Source: Gammaproteobacteria bacterium | GTDB lineage: Bacteria; Pseudomonadota; Gammaproteobacteria; Pseudomonadales; UBA7434 | NCBI GenBank assembly: GCA_024280785.1 | Contig: JAJRPK010000014.1 | Span: 1-10,290, forward strand | Direction of reading: 5' to 3' | Length of the DNA stretch: 10,290 nt | Shown: piece after piece, positions 1 to 5,973 of the stretch | How positions within the stretch are numbered: the stretch's first letter is position 1 | Layout: every line of letters starts with the position of its first letter | The notes under the pieces: model-generated | Databases searched by the model: none | Seen by the model: the letters and a program-made list of their open reading frames with translations, nothing else | Told to the model about the DNA's origin: nothing | Translations under genes and position numbers: made by a program

Positions 1-558
1 AGAAGGAATGGCGAGCGAATTAACCACGTGAAGAACTCCAACGGCGATAATAAATGCTGCGAAAAACCAATTTGCCACATAAATATGTTGGGTTTTTCGA
101 CGCATTATGGTGCCAAAAAAGATAATGGCATACAGCGCCCAAACGAGTGTAATCAAAATATCGATTGGCCATTCGAGTTCGGCATACTCTTTACCACTAG
201 TCCAACCTAGCGGCAACGTAACAGCAGCGGCTACAATCACCAACTGCCAGCCCCAGAACATTGCTTCGGCAAGTCCGTCTGAGATTAATCGCACTTGACA
301 GGTTCGCTGCACCACATATAACGATGTGCACATCAGCGCGCACCCACCAAAGGCGAAAATAACAGCATTAGTATGCAAAGGTCGCAGACGGCCAAAGTGA
401 AACCAAGGGCCAATATTAAGATCGGGCCAAATTAATTGGGCCGCAATAACTACCCCCACCAACATACCAACAATGCCCCACAGCACCGTAGCGATAGCAA
501 ACTGGCGCACGACACGATAATTATAGCGAGACGAATCCACCCTAAATGCTGATGACAT
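1..558 (-). CDS. ccoN: cbb3-type cytochrome c oxidase subunit I, N-terminal part (runs off the left edge)
   Basis: CcoN is the catalytic subunit of the cbb3 terminal oxidase, an inner-membrane proton-pumping enzyme that reduces O2 at low oxygen. Read on the minus strand from the ATG at 558, the frame stays open for 186 codons to the window edge. The residues around 54-75 include FGRLRPLHTNAVIFAFGG, the characteristic CcoN signature. H62 in it corresponds to the first low-spin haem b ligand of the family. Hydrophobic helices are visible at about 20-43, 66-85, 100-118, 133-150 and 162-182. The start is supported by an AAAGGA Shine-Dalgarno at 565-570, six bases upstream. The rest of the protein, with the high-spin haem and CuB ligands, lies outside the window, and ccoO/Q/P would be expected to follow. 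An FNR/Anr-type promoter lies about 160-200 bp upstream. The identification is firm; only the 3' part is unseen. Confidence 0.96.
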   Translation of the reverse strand, partial: MSSAFRVDSSRYNYRVVRQFAIATVLWGIVGMLVGVVIAAQLIWPDLNIGPWFHFGRLRPLHTNAVIFAFGGCALMCTSLYVVQRTCQVRLISDGLAEAMFWGWQLVIVAAAVTLPLGWTSGKEYAELEWPIDILITLVWALYAIIFFGTIMRRKTQHIYVANWFFAAFIIAVGVLHVVNSLAIPS

Positions 559-991
559 TGCACATCCTTTAATAAGTAATGAAAAGTCGAGAGTTAGAAA
601 CTCGCATTGCAAAGCTCGTCAGTTTAATGATTAAAGCTCACAAAAAAAGAGGCGCACGATGCGAGGTTCTCAACGACTAAAGGCTGATAAAAAAGAATTT
701 CTGTAAAAAAGCCATCAGATTATGCCGGATAAGCGCTAATCATGTAATGACCTAAATCAAGAAAATAGTTCGTTGCGAAATTGAGGCTTAGGTCTCACTC
801 AAGGCAGATATAAGCTCATTCGCGGTGCAATTGCTTAGTCCTTAACCACCTATGGCCTTGCTGCCTTTCCAGAGTAAGCTAAAATTTAAAGAACTTATTT
901 ATTCGATTGGCAGCTATATCACAAGCATTCATCAAGTTATATCAATTATGCATGCTGTATCCGACCAGACTCACCCGTTTAATCCCGGAGG
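559..991. other. 433-bp divergent intergenic region between ccoN and the outer-membrane protein gene
   Basis: No protein gene is supported here. It holds the ccoN FNR/Anr promoter (719-760), the ccoN leader with its SD at 565-570 and a short palindrome TTTAAT-G-ATTAAA (623-635) in that leader, and the start of the hairpin leader of the rightward gene. No convincing -35/-10 pair was found for the rightward gene. A direct repeat of ATCAA (931-935 and 941-945) is present, but it lacks the left half-site needed for an FNR box. Confidence 0.6.
719..760 (-). promoter_or_regulatory. FNR/Anr-dependent class II promoter of ccoN
   Basis: The box at 747-760 reads ATGAC-CTAA-ATCAA on the plus strand, matching the FNR/Anr consensus TTGAT-N4-ATCAA at 8 of 10 positions, including the TGA/TCA core. 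On the minus strand a CATAAT hexamer (719-724, 5/6 to TATAAT) is centred 32 bp from the box centre, the geometry of class II FNR promoters with the activator at about -41.5. The predicted transcription start is near 712, giving a leader of about 150 nt. Control of cbb3 operons by FNR/FixK/Anr is established in other proteobacteria; its use here is inferred from the sequence. Confidence 0.75.
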
Positions 992-1005
992 GTGATCCCA
1001 TGTAG
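971..1005 (+). promoter_or_regulatory. Leader with SD-masking hairpin and ATG-TAG start-stop
   Basis: TCACCC (971-976) pairs perfectly with GGGTGA (990-995) across a 13-nt loop that contains most of the GGAGG Shine-Dalgarno (987-991); the stem takes up its last two bases. The ATG ideally placed for that SD (1000-1002, eight-base spacer) is followed at once by TAG (1003-1005), a minimal start-stop ORF. The reading frame of the downstream protein is different. This may be a translational control element of the outer-membrane protein gene, or a sign of a frameshift or sequence error near the start. The structure is seen in the sequence; the function is inferred. Confidence 0.45.
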
Positions 1006-2275
1006 ACGCCCTCTTCGAATAAGCCAATCAGTATTAAAATGGCCCGCCCGTGTGTTAGAAAAAGTTAGCAACACCTCATTGCAAGCCCACCCACAACCGC
1101 GAAGCTCTATCGCACGGTCGAGCCGTCATTTTTCGATTACTTTTGTGTTATCATTAATTGCCTCAAACCTGAGCTACGCGCAAATCATTGATGGCAATTC
1201 TGACTCTGCTTTAGAGCCAGAGCTATTATCTCGGGAACAACCTACAGAACTATCTGCAGAACCATCTACAGAGCTTTCTACAGAACTGCCCTCAGGGCAA
1301 GCGACAAAACAACGCGAAAAGGGATTCCCGGGCAATGCTGTCACCGAACCAGACTCCGCCGAACCGGCCGCCACGACAAAAAAATCAAATATCGCCGACA
1401 GCTCACACCAATACATCAGTGGCCGATTTGACGCGCTAGCTCGTAGAATCGACGGCTTTTTTGGCAGCGCCAGCCACGATATAGAATCAGCAAACTCTTT
1501 TGTGCGGGTTCGCTATGGTTACACTTGGGACGAAGAAAGAAATAGTGAAGAAAAGCTGGATTTTCGCGGTAAGGTGCACTTACCGCAAGCAAAAAACAGG
1601 TTGAGCTTAGTGTTTTCTCGTGAAAGCGATGACGTGCTAACTGAAGTACGTGATATAGAAAGCACAATAGGCGACGAAGACAATCGAACCAATGTTGACC
1701 TTCAGCTAACTCAAAACAAAAATAAACGTGGCCGATTAGATTATAGAGCGGGGCTTCGCTCTGACCTTACGCTCAGGCTCGCAGCAAGATATCGCTATAA
1801 ACTGAATCTTAGCCAGAAAGTCCAGGCGCGATTTACTGAAGAAATATACTGGCAAGATACCAAAGGTTTTGGCTCCAAAAGCTACATTAATTTTGACAGA
1901 GAGCTTTCCGAGACCACCGCGTTACGGTGGACAAATCGTTTCCATTATGCTGACCAAACTAATGGTGTCGACTGGACGTCTTTGCTGCGGCTTCAGCGTA
2001 TATCCAATGAAAAGCATGCAGCCTCATACTACATTCAAGTTAACGGCCACACTCGCCCCGATTATGAAACAGAAAAATATGCTATCGGATTACTCTACCG
2101 AATGCAGCTTTGGCGAAAATGGTTATACGCAGAAGTTGAACCTGCTTACCAATGGCGCCTGGACGAAGTGGAATCCGGTTCATTGTCTGGATATTCAACA
2201 AGACGCCGCGCTGCGGCCTCAATTTCTCTTCGACTGGAAGTTATTTTTAGCGAAGACCATAAGTATAAAAATTAA
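992..2275 (+). CDS. Putative outer-membrane beta-barrel protein, function unknown
   Basis: I do not recognise a named family. Taken from GTG 992 the product has 427 residues. A signal peptide is clear but lies unusually deep: a basic stretch (about 37-46, SSIARSSRHF) is followed by a hydrophobic core (47-61) and a probable cleavage after SYA at 63. After it come a low-complexity segment rich in Glu, Thr, Ser and Pro (about 75-135, with TELS/STEL repeats) and then about 290 residues of alternating polar and hydrophobic strands rich in Tyr, Arg and Glu, as in outer-membrane barrels. The last strand (RAAASISLRLEVIF) is followed by eight polar residues rather than ending in Phe. The start is uncertain: GTG 992 abuts the SD, and in-frame GTG 1052 or TTG 1079 would give more normal signal peptides (43 or 34 residues) but lack a good SD. 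It is followed by ompW on the same strand, 106 bp downstream, which has its own promoter. Confidence 0.72.
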   Translation: MIPCRRPLRISQSVLKWPARVLEKVSNTSLQAHPQPRSSIARSSRHFSITFVLSLIASNLSYAQIIDGNSDSALEPELLSREQPTELSAEPSTELSTELPSGQATKQREKGFPGNAVTEPDSAEPAATTKKSNIADSSHQYISGRFDALARRIDGFFGSASHDIESANSFVRVRYGYTWDEERNSEEKLDFRGKVHLPQAKNRLSLVFSRESDDVLTEVRDIESTIGDEDNRTNVDLQLTQNKNKRGRLDYRAGLRSDLTLRLAARYRYKLNLSQKVQARFTEEIYWQDTKGFGSKSYINFDRELSETTALRWTNRFHYADQTNGVDWTSLLRLQRISNEKHAASYYIQVNGHTRPDYETEKYAIGLLYRMQLWRKWLYAEVEPAYQWRLDEVESGSLSGYSTRRRAAASISLRLEVIFSEDHKYKN

Positions 2276-2294
2276 TGATCATTTATCTACTATC

Positions 2295-2336
2295 TTAATC
2301 TAGATCAATTTTATTTTCCCCATTCTACGGTTTAAT
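2295..2336 (+). promoter_or_regulatory. FNR/Anr-dependent class II promoter of ompW
   Basis: The box TTAAT-CTAG-ATCAA (2295-2308) matches TTGAT-N4-ATCAA at 9 of 10 positions. A TTTAAT hexamer (2331-2336, 5/6 to TATAAT) is centred 32 bp downstream of the box centre, the same spacing as at the ccoN promoter. The expected transcription start is near 2343, with a leader of about 39 nt. In E. coli ompW is known to be raised by FNR under anaerobiosis, which fits this reading. Confidence 0.82.
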
Positions 2337-2381
2337 CTCACTCGTAATTTAATTTATCTTCCATTACCGAGAGAGGGTTAC

Positions 2382-3092
2382 ATGAACAGAATGGTAAGCA
2401 TTGCCACAACAATGGTGATATCCACGTTACTTTTTTCTACACATCAAGTAATGGCTGGCGATAAAGGAAAATGGACCGTGCGTGCTGGCGTAACTACCGT
2501 CGAGCCACGCGAAAGCAGCGATCAACTGGCATTAAACGGTTCACGTACTGACTTTATCAATGCCGTAGGTACTGAAAAACTGGGGCTAGATAGGGACAGT
2601 CAATTAGGGCTAACGATAGAATATAGGCTAAGCGATCACTGGGGCATTGAATTACTCGCTGCATCGCCATTTGAACACACTGCAACGGGGACTGGGGCTC
2701 TAGCCGGTGTAAATATAGCTAACGCTAAGCAGCTACCTCCTACTTTAAGCACGGTTTACCACTTCAACGTCGAAAATTCTTTTCAGCCTTACGTTGCACT
2801 GGGGCTAAATTACACCTTGTTTTTTAGTGAAGGGACAACGACCGAAGCCGACAATATCTTTGCCACTCTTGGATTAACTGGCGCCAGCGTTGACCTGGAT
2901 AACTCTTGGGGATTGTCCGCACAGGCAGGCCTAGATTATCAAATCAACGAACATTGGTCTTTAAACGTATCAGCTCGCTGGATCGACATCGATACTAAGG
3001 CTACGATCCGATTTGATAACGGCAGCAAAATCAGTGCCGACATAGAAATAGACCCTATAGTTTACAGTCTAATGGCGGGGTATTCATTCTAA
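2382..3092 (+). CDS. ompW: OmpW family outer-membrane protein
   Basis: OmpW is an eight-stranded outer-membrane barrel proposed to pass small hydrophobic molecules and linked to oxygen and stress responses. The 236-residue product has a signal peptide cut after VMA (about residue 25). The mature start, KWTVRAGVTTVEPRESS, is the family's first strand. Further family features are the LGLTIEYRLSDHWGIELLAA strand near 66-85, a central strand pair around LPPTLSTVYHF and YVALGLNYTLF, SAQAGLDYQINEHWSLNVSA near 187-206, and the C-terminal YSLMAGYSF ending in Phe, the barrel-assembly signal. Length is slightly above the usual 210-220 because of longer loops. The ATG is supported by a purine-rich SD (GAGAGG, 2371-2376). 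The gene has its own FNR/Anr promoter. A 130-bp palindromic element lies 55 bp after the stop and may stop transcription from both sides. Confidence 0.93.
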   Translation: MNRMVSIATTMVISTLLFSTHQVMAGDKGKWTVRAGVTTVEPRESSDQLALNGSRTDFINAVGTEKLGLDRDSQLGLTIEYRLSDHWGIELLAASPFEHTATGTGALAGVNIANAKQLPPTLSTVYHFNVENSFQPYVALGLNYTLFFSEGTTTEADNIFATLGLTGASVDLDNSWGLSAQAGLDYQINEHWSLNVSARWIDIDTKATIRFDNGSKISADIEIDPIVYSLMAGYSF

Positions 3093-3147
3093 CGACTTAG
3101 CTATATTTCTCTATAGATGGCTACAGCTTGAATGAATGCGAGTTATA

Positions 3148-3277
3148 CTGCCGAAGCATTTGAAAAGACTCCCCTTTATTTCAAGACCGTTGCTGGCAGG
3201 GATGCCAGCGTCGAGCTATAGGGGCATATTTATGCGTGTCTTGAAATAAAGGGGAGTCTTTTCAAAGGCCCTATTAC
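3148..3277 (+). repeat. 130-bp palindromic element, copy 1 (loop inverted)
   Basis: Ends: CTGCCGAAGC on the left and GCCCTATTAC on the right. The arms 3159-3187 and 3238-3266 are perfect 29-nt reverse complements and continue as G-C pairs past one mismatch. The 50-nt loop (3188-3237) contains GCTGGCA-GGGA-TGCCAGC (3192-3209) and a second small hairpin (G)CATA-AA-TATG(C). The loop is the reverse complement of the loop in copies 2 and 3 (47 of 50 positions), although the element ends have the same orientation as theirs. TA precedes the left end. The element lies between the convergent genes ompW and the 104-aa gene, where it could act as a bidirectional terminator. It carries no ORF; I take it as a MITE-like or structured-RNA/DNA repeat. 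Confidence 0.9.
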
Positions 3278-3375
3278 CTATTAGTAAGCCGCTAAGCCGC
3301 TAAAAAGAAATAGCAAACACCATCCCTTTTTAAATTTAACTAGCATGGATCTAATACAGAAACATTGTGAGGCTA

Positions 3376-3690
3376 TTACTCCATGACTGACTCTGCCATC
3401 GCAAGTTGCACCCAGCCAGAGATTTTATCGTAGTAAATAAAATTTTCATTCAGCGCTTCTACCCTTCTAATATCGCCATTACTCGCGGGGTCATAGTCCT
3501 CCAAACCCTCTAACGCTAACACTGTAGCGATCATTGGTTTTTCTTGTCTCTTTAATGGTAAGCCCTCTAAGTGTAGCTCTTTATCACTCCAAACCATTCC
3601 ATCTCTCTCTACTGGAGACGCTTTGCCATAGTCTGCTAATAAGAAAACCGCTGCTGTTCCGGCCATTTTTTTATACAAAATATTGCTCAT
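3376..3690 (-). CDS. Conserved-looking 104-aa protein of unknown function, FNR/Anr-promoted
   Basis: I do not recognise the family. The chosen ATG at 3690 has a good SD (AGGGAG, 3695-3700, at a proper distance). An upstream in-frame ATG at 3726 has no SD and falls almost on the predicted transcription start, so it is unlikely. The 104-residue product begins MSNILYKKMAGTAAVFLLAD, has a short hydrophobic patch (about 10-19) too brief and charged around its edges to be a confident signal or membrane segment, and is otherwise acidic and soluble-looking with a Trp-containing C-terminal part (about 80-104). No metal-binding motif is seen; there is no Cys or His. Its promoter has the same FNR/Anr layout as ccoN and ompW, which suggests a role at low oxygen. 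It lies downstream of the SDR gene on the same strand, 137 bp away, with its own promoter between. Confidence 0.7.
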   Translation of the reverse strand: MSNILYKKMAGTAAVFLLADYGKASPVERDGMVWSDKELHLEGLPLKRQEKPMIATVLALEGLEDYDPASNGDIRRVEALNENFIYYDKISGWVQLAMAESVME

Positions 3691-3734
3691 ATCGCTCCCT
3701 ATAAGTGCTGTTTCTATGTCAGTCATAGAACATC

Positions 3735-3776
3735 ATTTTAAGCAGCCTTGTTGGCCTATTTCCTGATTCAAATCAA
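3735..3776 (-). promoter_or_regulatory. FNR/Anr-dependent class II promoter of the 104-aa gene
   Basis: The plus strand reads CTGAT-TCAA-ATCAA at 3763-3776, matching TTGAT-N4-ATCAA at 9 of 10 positions. On the minus strand a TAAAAT hexamer (3735-3740, 5/6 to TATAAT) is centred 32 bp from the box centre, identical in spacing to the ccoN and ompW promoters. The predicted start of transcription is near 3728, giving a leader of about 38 nt to the ATG at 3690. Confidence 0.8.
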
Positions 3777-3827
3777 TACTATGAGAAAATTAACAACACA
3801 ATAAATTATATTTGTATGGCGGCAGCG

Positions 3828-4595
3828 TTACATAGTGTGAGGGTTAACCATTATACCCCCATCAACATTCAACGCGTGACCGGTAATAAAGGAGGACCGG
3901 TCAGAACACAAATAAGCCACTGCATCGGCAATTTCTTCGGGCTCACCCAGTCGACGCATAGCGTGAACGCCCGCCGTTTCTTTCTCTGCACCGGGAACCG
4001 ATTTGAAGTAGCCAACCAACGCTTTGGTGCGGATGCCACCAGGATTCACCGCGTTAACACGAATCCCTTTTTGTGCATATTCTGCTGCTGCTGTTCTTGT
4101 CAGCGCAATAACCCCACCCTTTGCGGCGCTATAGGGTGATTGCATCGTTTCACCTCTCACCCCCGACAACGATGCAATATTGACAATCGCACCTCCACCG
4201 TTAGCTAACATGGCTGGGATCTCATATTTCAGGCAGAGCCAGACACCTTTTAGCGTTACGCTATGGCAACGATCCCAATTATCCGCTTCCACGTCAGGGA
4301 TCATATTAAAACCACCGCCCAATGCCGCATTGTTCGATGCACAGTCTAAGGAACCAAAAGTAGCAACAGTTTTTTCGACCATTGCCTTCACCGATTCTTC
4401 GTTCGACACATCAGCTTCAATGGCAATCGCTTCACCACCTAATGCTTTTATCAGCGATACAGTTTCTTCTGCCGCTTTTAGCCGAATATCTGCCACCGCT
4501 ACTTTGGCACCGTCCTTGGCAAAAGTAATCGCTGTTGCCCGACCAATACCATCCCCCCCTCCGGTCACCAGACCTACCTTTCCTGCCAGTAACAT
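3828..4595 (-). CDS. Classical short-chain dehydrogenase/reductase (SDR)
   Basis: A 255-residue soluble NAD(P)(H)-dependent oxidoreductase of the classical SDR (FabG-like) type, acting on an alcohol or ketone; the substrate cannot be told. Visible motifs are the cofactor loop TGGGDGIG (11-18), Asp36 after strand 2 (favouring NAD(H)), ADVS (61-64), NNA (88-90), catalytic Ser142, Tyr155 and Lys159 (YSAAK), NPGG after strand 6, and a C-terminal FITGHALNVDGG. The Asn usually found in the helix-4 'vNl' motif is Thr114 here (VTLKGVW), a departure from the usual Asn-Ser-Tyr-Lys tetrad. The ATG at 4595 is chosen because GAGAGG (4605-4610) sits nine bases upstream; a TTG further out at 4619 would put the SD inside the gene. 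It is divergent from the NTF2-like gene, with palindromic element copy 2 between them. Confidence 0.93.
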   Translation of the reverse strand: MLLAGKVGLVTGGGDGIGRATAITFAKDGAKVAVADIRLKAAEETVSLIKALGGEAIAIEADVSNEESVKAMVEKTVATFGSLDCASNNAALGGGFNMIPDVEADNWDRCHSVTLKGVWLCLKYEIPAMLANGGGAIVNIASLSGVRGETMQSPYSAAKGGVIALTRTAAAEYAQKGIRVNAVNPGGIRTKALVGYFKSVPGAEKETAGVHAMRRLGEPEEIADAVAYLCSDRSSFITGHALNVDGGIMVNPHTM

Positions 4596-4608
4596 TTTTC
4601 TTAACCTC

Positions 4609-4634
4609 TCTAATACCAATGTCTAATACTAATG
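4609..4634 (+). repeat. Tandem 13-bp direct repeat upstream of the SDR gene
   Basis: TCTAATACCAATG (4609-4621) is followed directly by TCTAATACTAATG (4622-4634), 12 of 13 identical, overlapping the edge of the SDR ribosome-binding site. The core TCTAATAC also occurs inverted at 4814-4821, within GTATT-AG-AATAC on the NTF2-like gene side, and once at 3350-3357. It may be an operator of the divergent promoters, or simple slippage. Confidence 0.4.
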
Positions 4635-4656
4635 AATCATTTTTTTGATAGGGCTA

Positions 4657-4786
4657 CTACCGAGGCACTTGAAAAGAATACCCTCTGTTTCAAGACACAC
4701 ATAAATATGTCCCTATAGTTCGACGCTGGCATCCCTGCCAGCAACGGTCTTGAAACAGAGGGTATTCTTTTCAAATGCCTTATTAG
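4657..4786 (+). repeat. 130-bp palindromic element, copy 2
   Basis: Ends CTACCGAGGC (4657-4666) and GCCTTATTAG (4777-4786). The arms 4664-4696 and 4747-4779 pair at 32 of 33 positions. The 50-nt loop (4697-4746) carries two hairpins: ACATA-AA-TATGT (4699-4710) and GCTGGCA-TCCC-TGCCAGC (4725-4742). The loop is identical to that of copy 3. The stem differs from copy 1 at several positions (GAATACCCTCTG against GACTCCCCTTTA), each with the complementary change on the other arm. TA precedes the left end. It sits in the divergent SDR/NTF2-like promoter region, 61 bp from the SDR start and 101 bp from the NTF2-like start. Confidence 0.92.
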
Positions 4787-4887
4787 CGAATCAGGCACGG
4801 GGCCAAACAATATGTATTAGAATACAAGTGCCTAGCGAACACCGCCACTGACAAATCCACCCAAATCTCACTGAGAGTCTAAACGCA

Positions 4888-5283
4888 ATGAGCCATCGAG
4901 ACGAATTAATCGCAATAGCCAGCACTTATCTTTATCAAGGCCTATTAGATCACAGGCCCGAAGAAGTCCTATTTGCTGATGACTGCATACGAATCGAAAT
5001 GGGCTGGGAAACAGGTGGTAACGCCAAACAACTTCGTGAACTTCTTGCTAACGACGCCTATCAAGCCAACAAAGCCATTCACGATATCGTTTGGGTCGTA
5101 GAGGACCCTTACGTCGACGCACGATTCTCGCTAGAGCTTCACGGAATTGAAATGAGAATGCGGATAGCCACACGTTTTAAAATTGCCAATGGTTTAATCC
5201 AACATATCGAAATTCTTTTTAATGGCGGTGAACTACACCAACTGATACTCGATTCAACTGAACCTTTACGTACAGATGTGTAA
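4888..5283 (+). CDS. NTF2-like / SnoaL-type small protein
   Basis: A 131-residue single-domain cone-shaped alpha+beta barrel protein of the NTF2/SnoaL-like superfamily, which includes ketosteroid isomerase, polyketide cyclases and many proteins of unknown role. Evidence is the N-terminal helix pair (DELIAIASTYLYQGLLDHRP), the early FADDCIRIEMGWE strand, a helical insert (AKQLRELLAND), and the final strands with alternating pattern (RMRIATRFKIANGLIQHIEI), in which the G-x-I-x-x-I-E motif is typical of the superfamily. Length is usual. The ATG at 4888 has only a modest GAGAG SD about ten bases upstream. The catalytic residues cannot be assigned, so it could be an enzyme or a binding protein. 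It is convergent with the DUF385-type gene, 33 bp away. Confidence 0.8.
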   Translation: MSHRDELIAIASTYLYQGLLDHRPEEVLFADDCIRIEMGWETGGNAKQLRELLANDAYQANKAIHDIVWVVEDPYVDARFSLELHGIEMRMRIATRFKIANGLIQHIEILFNGGELHQLILDSTEPLRTDV

Positions 5284-5316
5284 TACGGATCTTTTACTTG
5301 AGGAAAAATTCAACTT

Positions 5317-5889
5317 TTATTTTTCTTCGACATCCGCCCAATCCCGCAGCACTACCAAGGGCAATTCACGCGGCGCGCACATTTTCTGATACGCTTCTGT
5401 CGAAACGCTTTGCTGGCAGAGTTCTGCATAGAGTCGCTCACGCTCTTCACCACTAGCAACATGAACATGAACAGATCGACTTTTTCGCGCCACCCTAATC
5501 CAGGCGTTCGGATTAGCGCGAGCGTTATGAACCCAGCCCGGATCAGTGGCTCCTCCCCCATTACTTCCACGCAATACCAAATCGTTACCTACTCGATAAT
5601 AAGGTAAGCATGCCACTCTAAGTTCATTACTTTTCGCGCCAATAGTTTTTATCATTAAAGTGGGGGTATACGGCTGCCTTGTTGACCAAGCATACTGAGC
5701 TGTCATCAGTGAATAGCCGGTAATCCAGACGATAACTTTGTCGATAGCCAATCCCCATTTGCCGTGCAAAATAAGCATCCACGGTCTACCTCCCGACGAA
5801 AATTTTTCTTTAGCGCGAACGGTCGCTGGACGCTCATGTGTTTCATCGGAGGGCTCAAACGTGCTCTTTTTATCTGAATTATCAGTCAT
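5317..5889 (-). CDS. Nitroreductase-family deazaflavin (F420)-type oxidoreductase, DUF385/Ddn-like
   Basis: A 190-residue split-barrel protein related to mycobacterial Ddn, whose family uses the deazaflavin F420 or other flavins to reduce quinones, nitro compounds and similar hydrophobic substrates. The family pattern appears in order: IGAKSNELRVACLPYYRVG (a variant of the Arg-x-Ser/Gly-Gly-x-x-Arg strand), then DLVLRGSNGGG, ATDPGWVHNARANPNAWI (the DPxWxxNlxAnP motif) and a C-terminal helix region. An N-terminal extension of about 38 residues is polar and then leads into a hydrophobic segment (near 50-65) not typical of the shortest members. ATG 5889 is preferred over GTG 5898, which lies three codons upstream, though neither has a strong SD. 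The family is commonest in Actinobacteria. Whether this organism makes F420 cannot be judged here. Confidence 0.82.
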   Translation of the reverse strand: MTDNSDKKSTFEPSDETHERPATVRAKEKFSSGGRPWMLILHGKWGLAIDKVIVWITGYSLMTAQYAWSTRQPYTPTLMIKTIGAKSNELRVACLPYYRVGNDLVLRGSNGGGATDPGWVHNARANPNAWIRVARKSRSVHVHVASGEERERLYAELCQQSVSTEAYQKMCAPRELPLVVLRDWADVEEK

Positions 5890-5973
5890 CGTTTCCACTT
5901 ATCTATCGATTATTGCCAGTCAAACACTATCGCATTAATATCACCCCCGCCACCGCGCCCCAATAGGTGCATA

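Noticed and set aside
28..298. Short plus-strand ORFs of 60 and 63 codons
   Set aside because: They lie antisense to ccoN, whose family signature is unambiguous on the minus strand.
781..801. TTGAG...CTCAA inverted repeat
   Set aside because: The spacing (11 bases between half-sites) does not fit an FNR/Anr box, and no promoter lies at the matching distance.
931..945. ATCAA repeats as an FNR box for the outer-membrane protein gene
   Set aside because: They are direct repeats ten bp apart; the required TTGAT half-site four bases to the left is missing in both cases.
1174..1667. Minus-strand ORFs inside the outer-membrane protein gene
   Set aside because: They are shadows in a frame opposite to a gene with a signal peptide and barrel pattern; no SD and no recognisable domain.
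1869..2303. 144-codon plus-strand ORF overlapping the end of the outer-membrane protein gene
   Set aside because: It overlaps the barrel region in another frame, has no SD, and would run into the ompW FNR box.
4596..4619. TTG start of the SDR at 4619
   Set aside because: The GAGAGG SD would lie within the coding region, and the family normally starts close to the cofactor-binding strand, as from ATG 4595.
3816..4626. Plus-strand ORFs of 107 and 148 codons
   Set aside because: Both are antisense to the SDR, which carries all family motifs on the minus strand.
5284..5316. GAAAAAT/ATTTTTC hairpin between the convergent NTF2-like and DUF385-type genes as a terminator
   Set aside because: The stem is nearly all A-T with a long loop; it would be too weak to claim.
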